From: Candidatus Promineofilum glycogenicum
Lineage (GTDB): Bacteria; Chloroflexota; Anaerolineae; Promineifilales; Promineifilaceae
Assembly (NCBI GenBank): GCA_016707605.1
Contig: JADJHJ010000001.1
Span: 806,001 to 870,000, forward strand
Direction of reading: 5' to 3'
Length of the DNA: 64,000 nt
Part shown: in pieces, positions 35,837-44,572 of the stretch
Numbering within the stretch: the stretch's first letter is position 1
Layout of the letters: every line of letters starts with the position of its first letter
Position numbers and translations under genes: made by a program
Notes under the pieces: generated by a model
Told to the model about the DNA's origin: nothing
The model's database searches: none
What the model saw: the letters and a program-made list of their open reading frames with translations, nothing else

Positions 35837-36463
35837 CTAAGCCCGCGCCTTCGGGTAGATGGCGTACGTCCCCACCCACTCATCCTGCGCCAGCACGTGA
35901 CCGCGCATGGCCAGCAGCGCGTCCGCGCCGTCGAACGCGCCGTTGAGGCCGAGCGTGGGCGCGTCGAGGGCGTAGAGGGTGAAGTGGTAGTGGTGGACGC
36001 GCTCGTCGTTCCAGGGCGGGAAGGGGCCGTCGTAGCCGCCGTAGTCCCCCTCCATGCTCGGCTCGCCGGCGAACCAACTGGTGTAGCTGTTGATGCCGCG
36101 CACGCCATAGGGCGTCGGGCCGACTTCCTTGCCGCGCGGCGTCACGCCTTCGCAGTCGCAGCCGGCGGGCAGTTCGCGCACGTCGGCAGGAATGTCGATC
36201 AGCACCCAGTGGTAGAAATCGGCCCGCGGCAGGTCGTGGGGCACGGTGCGGTCGGGCTGGTTGGCGTCGTTGCGCACCGACGGCGCGTCGCGGTCGGTGC
36301 AGATGAGGGCGAAGGAGCGCGTGCCCGGCGGCGCGTCGGCCCAGGTGATGTGGGGGCTGCGGTTGGGGCCGAAGGTGGCCGGCGCGTCGGCCGCCGGGAC
36401 GCCCATGGCGAACTCAGCCGGAATGGGCGCGCCGTTGTCGAATGACGGAATGGTCAGCTTCAT
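35837..36463 (-). CDS. PEBP / YbhB-YbcL family protein
   Basis: 208-residue member of the phosphatidylethanolamine-binding protein family (Raf kinase inhibitor-like; YbhB in E. coli). FALICTDRDAP and YHWVLIDIPADVRELP are the conserved ligand-pocket regions, and YGYDGPFPPWNDERVHHY(H)F carries the usual second motif GPxPP. No signal peptide is visible. Its biological role in bacteria is unsettled. It is a stand-alone gene on the minus strand. Confidence 0.88.
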   Translation of the reverse strand: MKLTIPSFDNGAPIPAEFAMGVPAADAPATFGPNRSPHITWADAPPGTRSFALICTDRDAPSVRNDANQPDRTVPHDLPRADFYHWVLIDIPADVRELPAGCDCEGVTPRGKEVGPTPYGVRGINSYTSWFAGEPSMEGDYGGYDGPFPPWNDERVHHYHFTLYALDAPTLGLNGAFDGADALLAMRGHVLAQDEWVGTYAIYPKARA

Positions 36464-36487
36464 GGGTCTCCTCCAGATGAAGAGTAG

Positions 36488-36575
36488 GAACCACAGATTA
36501 CGCAGATTTCACAGATTCCCAGATCGTCACAGCGAAATTCAAGTAATCTGTGAAATCTGTGTGATCTGTGGTTTC
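36488..36575. repeat. Palindromic repeat, CACAGATTACGCAGATT family
   Basis: ACCACAGATTACGCAGATTTCACAGATT and the inverted AATCTGTGAAATCTGTG...CTGTGGT with a loop of about 30 bases, each quoted arm here being joined copies of one short unit. It fills the gap between the SDR and PEBP genes. Confidence 0.88.
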
Positions 36576-36601
36576 CCCTCTGAACTACCCTCATTTTCCC
36601 G

Positions 36602-37480
36602 CTATTGGCCGGGAAGGGCAAGCGCGGGCAGGCGGACGCCGGTCAACTCTTCGCTGACCGCCCACAGGCGCTCGGCCGCGGCGCGGTCGTAGCTCTGCGG
36701 CGCGGACTTGACGGCGCGGCAGTCGGCGAAGTACTGCCCGCTGACCCCGGCCACTTCCGGCGACGACGCCAGATAGACCGACGTGGCCGCGCCCTCGACC
36801 ACCGTCTTGGCGAACAGCGGCACGAGGCGAGTCATGACCAGGCCGACGAGGCCGCGGTTGTTGCGGCCGAAGTTGCTGGCCACGAAGCCGGGGTGCACGG
36901 CGTTGACGGCGACCGGCGCGTGGCCGCGGCGGCGGTCGAGTTCGTAGGTGAAGAGCACGTTGGCCAGCTTCGACTGACCGTAGGTGCGAAAGCCGGCGTA
37001 CTTGCCCCGATTTTGCAGGTTGTCGAAGTTGAGCCGGGCCTGCCGGTGGGCGTCGGAGGAGAGGTTGATGACGCGGGCCGACCCGGCGGCGAGCAGACGA
37101 TCCCACAGGAGGAGCGTCGTCATGAAGTAGCCCAGATGGTTGACGGCGAAGGTCATCTCCAGTCCCTCGGCCGTCTCCTGGCGCTGGGTCAGATAGACGC
37201 CGGCGTTGTTGACCAGCACGTCCAGCCGGTCATAGCGCGCCTTGAACGCTTCGCTCATGGCCCGAATCGAAGCCGGCGCGGCGAAGTCGGCTTGCAGCAG
37301 GTCGACGCGTGGGCTGCCGGTGGCGCTGGCGACGGCCGCGCGCGCCGTCTCGCCGCGCTGCGGATCGCGGGCGACCATGACGACGGTCGCGCCCAATTGC
37401 GCCAGCTCCAGCGCCGTTTGTTGACCGATGCCGGCATTCGCGCCGGTCACCATGCAAATCTTGCCTTCCATTTGATTCAT
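36602..37480 (-). CDS. Short-chain dehydrogenase/reductase (retinol dehydrogenase-like)
   Basis: NAD(P)-dependent oxidoreductase, 292 residues, classical SDR. The cofactor motif TGANAGIGQQTA is at about 13-24, NNAG at 90-93, the catalytic Ser in INLSSDAH and YxxxK in YGQSKLANVL near 168-172. It resembles the WW-domain oxidoreductase/retinol-dehydrogenase-like branch, whose bacterial substrates are mostly unknown. It has a stand-alone position between a PEBP gene and the DAHP synthase gene. Confidence 0.9.
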   Translation of the reverse strand: MNQMEGKICMVTGANAGIGQQTALELAQLGATVVMVARDPQRGETARAAVASATGSPRVDLLQADFAAPASIRAMSEAFKARYDRLDVLVNNAGVYLTQRQETAEGLEMTFAVNHLGYFMTTLLLWDRLLAAGSARVINLSSDAHRQARLNFDNLQNRGKYAGFRTYGQSKLANVLFTYELDRRRGHAPVAVNAVHPGFVASNFGRNNRGLVGLVMTRLVPLFAKTVVEGAATSVYLASSPEVAGVSGQYFADCRAVKSAPQSYDRAAAERLWAVSEELTGVRLPALALPGQ

Positions 37481-37544
37481 TTTCGTTGTGTTCCTCTATG
37501 TTGTGTTTTGTTTGCGCGGCTATCCGGTCTAATGCTCTGCTCGA

Positions 37545-38402
37545 TTAGCCCAGCCCCCGGCCCAGCGCCTGGGCCACACGGCCGACCTCATCGTAGAAGC
37601 GCGGCAGGGCGCTCAATGGCAGCGCTTGCTCGCCATCCGACAGGGCCGCGGCCGGGTCGGGGTGGAACTCAACCAGCAGCCCGTCGGCCCCGGCGGCCAC
37701 AGCGGCGCGAGCGGCGGGCAGCACCAGGTCGGCCCGGCCGGTGGCGTGGCTGGGGTCGGCCACCACCGGATAGGGGGCGATCTGCCGGGCCAGGGCGATG
37801 GCGTTCACGTCCAGCGCGTTGCGCGTGGCCGTCTCGAAGGTGCGGATGCCGCGCTCGCAGAGGATGATCTGTTCGTTGCCACGGCTGAGAATGTGGTCGG
37901 CGGCCTTCAGCCACTCATCTATTGTTGACATAAAGCCGCGCTTCAGCAGCACCGGCCGATCCAGCTCGCCCACAGCCCACAGCAGCGGGTAGTGCTGCAT
38001 ATTGCGGCTGCCGATTTGCAGGATATCGGCGTACTCGGCCACCAACGGCAGATGCTCGACGCCCAGCACTTCGCTGATGACCAGCAGCCCGAACTCATCG
38101 GCCACGGCGCGCAGGATTTCCAGCCCTTCGCGGCCGAGGCCCTGGAAGCTGTAGGGCGAGGTGCGCGGTTTGAACGCGCCGCCGCGCAACACGCGCCCGC
38201 CAACGCCGGCCACGGCCGCGGCCACGGCGTGCGTCTGCTCATAGCTCTCGACGGAGCAGGGGCCGGCCATCAGCACCACGTCACGCCCGCCGATCACCAC
38301 GCCGGCAGCGACAGCCACCGGCCGGGCCACCGTGCCGGACGCTTCTATCTGTTCTGCGGTACGTCGGGAACCATCTCGCGTTCCATAGACCCACGTCTCC
38401 AT
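37545..38402 (-). CDS. aroF: 3-deoxy-7-phosphoheptulonate (DAHP) synthase, short form
   Basis: First step of the shikimate pathway: PEP plus erythrose 4-phosphate. About 285 residues of the compact AroF/AroG-beta type. MAGPCSVESYEQ, GGAFKPRTSPYSFQGLG, LQIGSRNMQHYPLL, LLKRGF, ERGIRTFET and DPSHATGR are all conserved signatures, with metal-binding Cys, His and Glu in place. The frame is open far upstream, but ATG 38402 gives the family N-terminus (METWVYGTRDG). It diverges from menA with only 18 bases between start codons. The chorismate made here feeds menF. Confidence 0.93.
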   Translation of the reverse strand: METWVYGTRDGSRRTAEQIEASGTVARPVAVAAGVVIGGRDVVLMAGPCSVESYEQTHAVAAAVAGVGGRVLRGGAFKPRTSPYSFQGLGREGLEILRAVADEFGLLVISEVLGVEHLPLVAEYADILQIGSRNMQHYPLLWAVGELDRPVLLKRGFMSTIDEWLKAADHILSRGNEQIILCERGIRTFETATRNALDVNAIALARQIAPYPVVADPSHATGRADLVLPAARAAVAAGADGLLVEFHPDPAAALSDGEQALPLSALPRFYDEVGRVAQALGRGLG

Positions 38403-38414
38403 CTCTGCTATAAA
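38386..38414 (+). promoter_or_regulatory. menA promoter, probably leaderless
   Basis: TAGACC (38386-38391), 17-bp spacer, TATAAA (38409-38414). The start would fall on or next to the menA ATG at 38421. The -35 lies within the first codons of the divergent aroF. Confidence 0.5.
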
Positions 38415-38420
38415 TCGCCC

Positions 38421-39419
38421 ATGATCACTGCCGCCGCACCAAACCGCTTTGCCGTCTGGCTCAACGCCGCCCGCCCGCGCACCCTGCCCCTGGCGCTGGC
38501 CTGTATCATTATGGGCACGGGGCTGGCCGCGGCCGGCGGCGCGGTCGACTGGCTGGTGGCCCTGCTGTGCGTCGTCACGGCCATCCTGCTGCAAATCCTG
38601 TCCAATCTGGCCAACGACTACGGCGACTCGCTGCACGGGGCTGACCACGTGGAGCGCCGCGGGCCGAAGCGGGCGGTGCAGGCCGGGCTGGTGACGCCGG
38701 GTCAGATGCGCTGGGCCATTGGCCTGACGGCGCTGCTGACGGTCGCGTCCGGGTTGCTGCTGTTGTGGTTCGCCTTCGGCCGCGAGGCGTTCGCCTTCAT
38801 TCTGCTGTTCGTCGTCCTCGGTGGCGCGGCCATCGGCGCAGCCATCACCTACACCGCCGGCAAGCTGCCCTACGGCTACGCCGGCCTGGGCGACGTGGCC
38901 GTGTTGCTGTTCTTCGGCTGGCTGGGCGTGCTGGGCAGCTACTTTGTGCAGACCAGCCGCCTGGCCCCGGCGCTGTTGCTGCCGGCCACGGCCTGTGGCC
39001 TGCTGGCCGTGGCTGTGCTCAACGTCAACAACATCCGCGATCTCGAATCCGACCGGCTGGCCGGCAAACGCTCGATCCCGGTGCGCCTCGGTTTGCGTCG
39101 TGCCCGCGTCTATCACTGGTTACTCCTCGGTCTGGCCGTGCTGTGCGCTACGGTCTACGTTCTGCTCACGCCCATGTCGCTGTGGCAGTTCCTCTATCTG
39201 CTGGCCGTGCCTCTGCTGGTGCGTAACGGGCTGGCCGTGGCCCGGACAAACGAGCTGCACACCCTCAACCCGTGGCTGCGGCAGATGTCGCTGGCGGCGC
39301 TGGCCTTTGCCGTGCTCTTGGCTTTGGGTCAAGTCTTACCTCTCTTTTCGCGTAGCCCCATTAGAAAGTCGTCCACACTAGCCAGGAAAGCGTCCGGCTG
39401 CTCCAGATGGACGGTATGA
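38421..39419 (+). CDS. menA: 1,4-dihydroxy-2-naphthoate polyprenyltransferase
   Basis: UbiA-family integral membrane enzyme (332 residues) that prenylates DHNA to demethylmenaquinone. The first Asp-rich motif is NLANDYGDSLHGAD near residue 62-75 and the second is NNIRDLESDRLAGKRS near 198-213, with eight to nine hydrophobic segments. The N-terminus WLNAARPRTLPLALA is typical of MenA. The last residues (after LPLFSRSP) overlap the convergent menH gene by 91 bases and do not look conserved. It is divergent from aroF and separate from the men operon on the other strand. Confidence 0.92.
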   Translation: MITAAAPNRFAVWLNAARPRTLPLALACIIMGTGLAAAGGAVDWLVALLCVVTAILLQILSNLANDYGDSLHGADHVERRGPKRAVQAGLVTPGQMRWAIGLTALLTVASGLLLLWFAFGREAFAFILLFVVLGGAAIGAAITYTAGKLPYGYAGLGDVAVLLFFGWLGVLGSYFVQTSRLAPALLLPATACGLLAVAVLNVNNIRDLESDRLAGKRSIPVRLGLRRARVYHWLLLGLAVLCATVYVLLTPMSLWQFLYLLAVPLLVRNGLAVARTNELHTLNPWLRQMSLAALAFAVLLALGQVLPLFSRSPIRKSSTLARKASGCSRWTV

Positions 39420-40174
39420 CCGGCGTCGGGTATGAGGCGCAAGGCGGCGTCGGGCAGGGCCGCGGCCATGTCCTGATTGATGGCCGCGAACTTCTCATCC
39501 AGCGCGCCGGCCACCAGCAGTGCCGGTGCGGCGATGTCGCCTAGATGCGGCCAGAGCGACGGCTGTGCGCCCGTACCCATGCCGCGCAGGCTGTTGGCCA
39601 GGCCGGTCGCGTTGTTGGCCAGCCGTTGGGCGCGCAGAGCAGCCCGTTCCTCATCCGGCAGCCGCGCCAGCCCGGCGAAGAGCGGCAGTTGCTCCCATTC
39701 ACTGACGAAGGCGGGGATGCCGTCACGCGCCATGCGCGCGGCCAGGGCCTCGTCGGCGGCGCGGCGGGCCTGTCGTTCGGCGGCCGTGGCCAACCCCGGC
39801 GAGGCGCTCTCCAGCACCAGCGAACGCACCAACTGCGGGTAGTTGACCGCCACGTACAGCGCCAGCCGTCCACCCATCGAGTAGCCCAGCCAGTGGGCCG
39901 GGGCGGCGGCGCGGCGGGCCAGCAGCTCGGCCAGATCGGCGGCAACGCGACTCATCTGGTAGCGGGCAGCGCCAGCCGGCGCGTCGCTGTCGCCGTGGCC
40001 GGGCAGATCGACGGCGATGACACGCCGGCGCTCGGCCAAACGGGGCAGCAACGGCCGCCAGTTGGCGGCGCGGCCGGTGAAGCCGTGGAGGAGGAGTAGC
40101 GGGTCGCCGTGGCCCGCTTCTTCGATGGCGTAGCGGAGGCCGTTGATGGTTTCGTGGCTGACGGTTGTGGTCAT
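39329..40174 (-). CDS. menH: 2-succinyl-6-hydroxy-2,4-cyclohexadiene-1-carboxylate synthase (MenH-like alpha/beta hydrolase)
   Basis: Alpha/beta hydrolase of 281 residues. LLLHGFTG (oxyanion region), nucleophile Ser in GYSMGGRLAL, the acid Asp in VAGALDEKF and His in DAGHTVHLEQP form the triad. GYSMGGRLAL is the standard MenH signature, and the place at the end of the men operon supports the call. It eliminates pyruvate from SEPHCHC. It is the last gene of tetR-menF-menD-menB-menE-menH, 33 bases after menE, overlapping menA tail to tail. Confidence 0.88.
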   Translation of the reverse strand: MTTTVSHETINGLRYAIEEAGHGDPLLLLHGFTGRAANWRPLLPRLAERRRVIAVDLPGHGDSDAPAGAARYQMSRVAADLAELLARRAAAPAHWLGYSMGGRLALYVAVNYPQLVRSLVLESASPGLATAAERQARRAADEALAARMARDGIPAFVSEWEQLPLFAGLARLPDEERAALRAQRLANNATGLANSLRGMGTGAQPSLWPHLGDIAAPALLVAGALDEKFAAINQDMAAALPDAALRLIPDAGHTVHLEQPDAFLASVDDFLMGLREKRGKT

Positions 40175-40207
40175 GGGATGCAGGGAGCACAGGATAAGAA
40201 TCCTGTG

Positions 40208-41782
40208 CTACAGCAGCAATTGCTCGGCGACCAGGCGGCGCTGCACTTTACCCGAGGCGGTCTGCGGCAGGTCGTCGCGCAGCACCAGCCGGCGCGGGCA
40301 CTTGTAGCCGGCCAGATGGGCGCGGCAGTGGGCCAGCAGCTCGTCAATCGTCGCCGCGCCGGGGGCGCGCAGCACGATGGCCGCCGCCACCTGCTGCCCC
40401 CAATCGGGGTGGGGCAGGCCGACGACGGCGGCCAGGGCCACGGCCGGATGCTCGCGCAACACGCGCTCGACTTCGGCCGGGTAGACGTTCTCGCCGCCGC
40501 TGACGATCAGATCGGCCCGCCGGTCGAGTAGCCACAGGTCGCCGTCGCTGTCCAGGTAGCCGATGTCGCCGGTGTGAAGGCGACCGTCGCGCAGGGCGGC
40601 GGCCGTGGCCGCCTCGTCGCGGTAGTAGCCGGCCATGACCGTCGGCCCGCGGACGACGATCTCGCCCGGCGCGCCCGGCGGCAACTTCCGCCCCTCGTCG
40701 TCGACCGCGGCCACGGACGTGAAGAGCAGCGGCTTGCCGGCGCTGCCCGGTTTGCCGGCCACGCCATCGGGTAGCAGCGTGGCCACCTGCGAGGCGGCCT
40801 CGGTCAGGCCATAGGTAACGGCCACGGGTAGGCCGGCGGCGCGGGCCTCGGCCAGCAGTGAATCCGGTGCGGCGGCCCCGCCGAGAAGGATGAGGCGCAG
40901 GGCGGGCGCGTCCGCGGCGGTCAATCCTTCGTGTAGCAACCGGCTGAGCATCGTCGGAACCAACGAGACCAGGGTGATGCCATCATCGCGCAAGCTACGG
41001 CGGGCAGCGGTTGCGTCGAAGCTGTCGTGCAGGACGACGGCCGTGCCGTAGAGGCAGGCGCGAAACAGCACCGCCAGGCCGCCGACATGGTAGAGGGGCA
41101 GGCAGGCCAGCCAGCGGTCGCCGGGCACAACGCCGAGGCGGAAGGCGGAGCCGGCGGCGCTCCAGAAGTGGTTGGCGAAGGTGATGATCGCGCCTTTCGC
41201 GTAGCCGGTTGTGCCGGAGGTGAAGACGATGGCTTGGGGGGGGGCGAGTGGCGAGTGGCCAGTGGCGGGTGGGTGGTTGGTCGTGGTCAGTGTTGGTCGT
41301 TGGTCCAGTGAGCTTCGATTAGTGACCACGGCGATTGCTGTCCGCTGCTGACGCGGCCCGTTGCTGGCGTCCAAACTGGACGGAACCGGCCCTCCGCCGC
41401 AGGAGGCGCGGCAGGGCGGCGGAAACGTCGGCCGCCTGGGCTTCGGTCTGCGGTGCACAGATGAGCCGCGCACAGTCGGCCCGCGCTACCTGCCAGGCCA
41501 CTTCGGCCGCCGTCAGTCGCGTGTTGAGCGGCACCATCACCGCCCCCAGCCGGGCCAGGGCGAAGACCACCACGACCATCGGCAGCGAGTTGGGCAGCAG
41601 GACGGCCACGTGGTCGCCGGGGCGCGCGCCGTCAGCCGGCCAGCCGGGCGCACAGCCGCGTCGGCCAGCGCGTCCAGCTCGCCGAAGCGCCACCAGCGGC
41701 CGTCGACCAGCAGCGCCGGCGCCTCCGGCGTATCGGCCGCCCGCGCCCTCAGCCAGTCCGTCGTCACTTGATACTGTTCCAT
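40208..41782 (-). CDS. menE: o-Succinylbenzoate--CoA ligase, with two compensating frameshifts
   Basis: AMP-forming acyl-CoA synthetase activating o-succinylbenzoate. The C-terminal two thirds are intact: P-loop-like FTSGTTGYAKGAI, YGLTEAASQV, HTGDIGYLDSDGDLWLLDR and the C-terminal catalytic Lys in TASGKVQRR. The N-terminal part begins MEQYQVTTDWLRARAADTP at 41782, moves to another frame at about 41640 (GDHVAVLLPNSLPM), and returns to the first frame near 41400. The middle frame is needed for a sensible protein, so two opposite 1-base indels are likely. A GGCGAGTGGCCAGTGG-type repeat (41246-41316) is inserted in frame just before the P-loop. The MenE role is supported by the operon. Confidence 0.82.
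41246..41316. repeat. Low-complexity GAGTGGCCAGTGG repeat inside menE
   Basis: Short degenerate repeats of GGCGAGTGGC and GTGGTCAGTGTTGGTCG lie between the N-terminal domain and the P-loop of menE. The encoded segment (about 20 residues, Thr/Pro/Asn-rich) is not part of the family. Confidence 0.75.
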
Positions 41783-41798
41783 AAATGAAGAAGGGCAA

Positions 41799-41853
41799 AC
41801 CGCGGATTACGCAGATTACTCTCTTCAACTGAATCTGCGTAATCTGTGGTTTC
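41799..41853. repeat. Palindromic repeat, CAGATTACGCAGATT family
   Basis: ACCGCGGATTACGCAGATTA and, after a short loop, the inverted AATCTGCGTAATCTGTGGT. It fills the menB-menE gap inside the operon. Confidence 0.88.
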
Positions 41854-41860
41854 TTTTCTC

Positions 41861-42691
41861 TTACGGCCGCCACGGATACTTGCCGAAGTCGGGCTTGCGC
41901 CGCTCCAGGAACGCTTCCTTGCCCTCGCGCCCCTCTTCGGTCATGTAGTAGAGCATTGTCGCGTCGCCGGCAAAGACTTGCAGCCCCGTCTGCCCGTCGA
42001 GGTCGGCGTTGAACGCGCCCTTCAGGAAGCGGATGGCGATGGGACTTTTCTCCAGAATCTCCTGCGCCCAGGCCACGCCCTCGGCCTCCAGTTGCTCGAC
42101 CGGCACGACCTTGTTGACCAGGCCCATTTCCAGCGCCTCAGTCGCGTCGTACTGGCGGCAGAGGTACCAGATCTCGCGCGCCTTCTTCTGGCCGACGATG
42201 CTGGCCAGATAGTTGGAGCCGAAGCCGCCGTCGAAGCTGCCGACCTTCGGCCCGGTCTGGCCGAAGATGGCGTTGTCGGCGGCGATGGTCAGGTCGCAGA
42301 TGACGTGCAGCACGTGGCCGCCGCCGATGGCGTAGCCGGCGACGAGGGCGATGACCGGCTTGGGCATGGTGCGGATGATGCGCTGAAGCTCCAGCACGTT
42401 GAGCCGGGCCACGCCGTCGTCGCCGATGTAGCCGGCGTGGCCGCGCACGCGTTGGTCGCCGCCGGAGCAGAAGGCGTACTTGCCATCCTTGGCCGGGCCG
42501 TTGCCGGTCAGCAGGACGACGCCGACCTGCTGGTCCATCCAGGCGTGGCGGAAGGCGTCGGTCATCTCGTCGATGGTGTGCGGCGTGAAGGCGTTGCGCG
42601 AATCGGGCCGGTTGAAGGCGATGCGGGCCATGCCGTCGGCCCGGTGGTAGGTGATCTCTTCGTACTCTTTGACGACTTGCCAATCGGTCAT
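41861..42691 (-). CDS. menB: 1,4-dihydroxy-2-naphthoyl-CoA synthase
   Basis: Crotonase-fold enzyme of 276 residues that closes the second ring of menaquinone. Typical MenB blocks: FNRPDSRNAFTPHTIDEM, FCSGGDQRVRGHAGYIGD, VAGYAIGGGHVLHVICDLTI, TGPKVGSFDGGFGSNYLA and the C-terminal FLERRKPDFGKYPW. The catalytic Asp (SFDGG) and Tyr regions are conserved. It follows menD (4-base overlap, 42688-42691) and precedes menE. High confidence because the C-terminal motif is specific to MenB among crotonases. Confidence 0.96.
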   Translation of the reverse strand: MTDWQVVKEYEEITYHRADGMARIAFNRPDSRNAFTPHTIDEMTDAFRHAWMDQQVGVVLLTGNGPAKDGKYAFCSGGDQRVRGHAGYIGDDGVARLNVLELQRIIRTMPKPVIALVAGYAIGGGHVLHVICDLTIAADNAIFGQTGPKVGSFDGGFGSNYLASIVGQKKAREIWYLCRQYDATEALEMGLVNKVVPVEQLEAEGVAWAQEILEKSPIAIRFLKGAFNADLDGQTGLQVFAGDATMLYYMTEEGREGKEAFLERRKPDFGKYPWRP

Positions 42692-44571
42692 GCTTTTCTC
42701 TTACTCCTTATTAAAGATGGGTTTTGTCCGCAGATTGGGCAGATTGGGCAGATTTTCACGCCAAGACCTGGCGGAGCTTTTCTGACATCTGCCGAATCGG
42801 CCCAATCGGCGGATGATTTCTCTTGATGGCCGCCGCGACGGGCCAGGACGGCGCGGTGGCGGTCGTGGTCAGCCGCGCCATCGGTGATGACTTCGATCAG
42901 GCGCGCCGCCGGCGGCGATTGGCGCCCGACCAGCGCCGCCTCCAGTTCGGCCGTGTCGCGCACGGCGGTGTACTCCAGCCCGTAGAGCGCCGCGGCGTGG
43001 CCGAAGGTCAGGCCGTGGGGCGTCAGGAAGAGGTCGGTGAAGGGCGGGTCGTGGTGGGCGATGGGCAGGCGGCGGAAGATGCCGCCGCCGTCGTTGTTGG
43101 TGACGATGAAGGTGACGTTGCTCAGCCCGTGTTGCCGCGCCGCCAGCAGGCCGTTCATGTCGTGGTAGAAGGTGATGTCGCCCAGGAAGGCGTAGACCGG
43201 CCGGCCCGTGGCCGCGGCCAGGCCCAGCGCCGTGGACACGTTGCCGTCAATGCCGCTGGCCCCACGGTTGCCATAGATGGTGATGTCCCGTGTGTCGGGC
43301 CGGTCAAAGGCGTCGACGTAGCGCACGGGCATACTGTTGCCGGCGAAGACGACCGCCTCTTCGGGCAGGGTCGTCAGGGCACGGGCGATGGCCCCGCCGT
43401 CGAAGAGGGGCATATCGGCCAGCGTTTGGTCAACGGTGGCCCAGGTCGCCTTTTCGACCTGTTGGAAGAACGCGGCCCACTCGCCGGAAACCGCCGGCGC
43501 ACCGTTGAGCATCGCCGCCAGACGGACGCAAAACAGCGCCGGGTCGGCCTGGATGATCGTGTGGGTCAGGTGCAGGTCGTCGGCCCACTGGCCGTCGTCG
43601 CGGACGTGGACGTGGGCCGGTGGGGCGGTTTCGTCCAGCCAGGCCGACAGGGCGGCCGAGGTGGGCAGTGTGCCGAAGCGCAAGACGGCTTCCAGCCGCG
43701 GTCGCTTCTGCCCCAGCGCCGGCAGCCACAGCGGGTAGCCACCGAGCACTATTCTCCCGTCATCCGGCGCGCCGTGGCGCAGGCCGGCGAGCGGGTCGGC
43801 CAGAATGGGCCAGCCGAGGCGCGCGGCCAACGCCGCCACTGCCGCCGGGAAGTCACCGCCGGGGCAGCCGGGGCCGCAGAGGATGACGCCGTGTTGGCCG
43901 GCCAACGTGGCGACGGCGGCCAACTGCTCATCGCTAGGCAAGAGGCGGCCGCGGCTGATGGAGGTGTGAGCAGCCGAGGCTGGCGGGACGCCGGCGCTCC
44001 TTTCGGCGCTGGTGGGCGCGTCGGGTTCCAGCGGTTTGCGAAAGGGCAGGTTGACGTGAACGGGGCCGCGCGGTGGGCCGCCGGCCGCGGCCAGGGCGCG
44101 GGCGGCCAGCGTGCGCAGGTGGCGCAGTACCACGTCAGGCGCGTTGGCCTGAGGCACGGGCGCATCGACCGACCAGCGGACGTGATCACCGTACATTTTG
44201 ATCTGGTCGATGGTCTGATTGGCCCCGCTGCCGCGTAACTCCGGCGGGCGGTCGGCGGTCAGCACCAGCAGCGGCACGTAGGCGTAGTAGGCTTCGATGA
44301 TCGCCGGGTGGAAGTTGGCCGCGGCCGTGCCCGACGTGCACAGCAGGGCCACCGGCCGCCCCGTGGCCAGGGCCAGCCCCAGGGCGAAGAAGCCGGCGCT
44401 GCGCTCGTCCAGGTGGCGGTAGAGGCGAATGGCCGGCTGGGCGGCGAAGGCCAGGGCCAGCGGCGTAGAGCGCGAGCCGGGGGCCAGGCAGACGGCGCTG
44501 AGGCCGCCACGGGCCAGTTCATTCACGAAGATGGACGCCCAGTGGGTATTGACGTTGGCGCTCAGGTCCAC
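42688..44571 (-). CDS. menD: 2-succinyl-5-enolpyruvyl-6-hydroxy-3-cyclohexene-1-carboxylate synthase
   Basis: ThDP-dependent enzyme joining isochorismate and 2-oxoglutarate. SPGSRSTPLALAF appears here as APGSRSTPLALAF near residue 31, with ELARGG, DERSAGFFALG, CTSGTAAANFHPA and TADRPPELRGSGANQTIDQ all specific to MenD. The ThDP site is FLGDITFYHDMNGLL and NNDGGGIFRRLP. 627 residues, longer than the usual 550-580: about 45 C-terminal residues (after LARRGG) come from a repeat that encodes ICPICPICGQ-type peptides. ATG 44571 lies 1 base after the menF stop. Second enzyme of the operon. Confidence 0.95.
   Translation of the reverse strand: MDLSANVNTHWASIFVNELARGGLSAVCLAPGSRSTPLALAFAAQPAIRLYRHLDERSAGFFALGLALATGRPVALLCTSGTAAANFHPAIIEAYYAYVPLLVLTADRPPELRGSGANQTIDQIKMYGDHVRWSVDAPVPQANAPDVVLRHLRTLAARALAAAGGPPRGPVHVNLPFRKPLEPDAPTSAERSAGVPPASAAHTSISRGRLLPSDEQLAAVATLAGQHGVILCGPGCPGGDFPAAVAALAARLGWPILADPLAGLRHGAPDDGRIVLGGYPLWLPALGQKRPRLEAVLRFGTLPTSAALSAWLDETAPPAHVHVRDDGQWADDLHLTHTIIQADPALFCVRLAAMLNGAPAVSGEWAAFFQQVEKATWATVDQTLADMPLFDGGAIARALTTLPEEAVVFAGNSMPVRYVDAFDRPDTRDITIYGNRGASGIDGNVSTALGLAAATGRPVYAFLGDITFYHDMNGLLAARQHGLSNVTFIVTNNDGGGIFRRLPIAHHDPPFTDLFLTPHGLTFGHAAALYGLEYTAVRDTAELEAALVGRQSPPAARLIEVITDGAADHDRHRAVLARRGGHQEKSSADWADSADVRKAPPGLGVKICPICPICGQNPSLIRSKRKA
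42728..42820. repeat. CAGATTGGGCAGATTGGGC palindrome at the 3' end of menD
   Basis: GCAGATTGGGCAGATTGGGC and, after about 50 bases, the inverted GCCGAATCGGCCCAATCGGC. It lies inside the annotated end of menD and supplies its non-conserved tail. Confidence 0.8.
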
Positions 44572-44572
44572 G

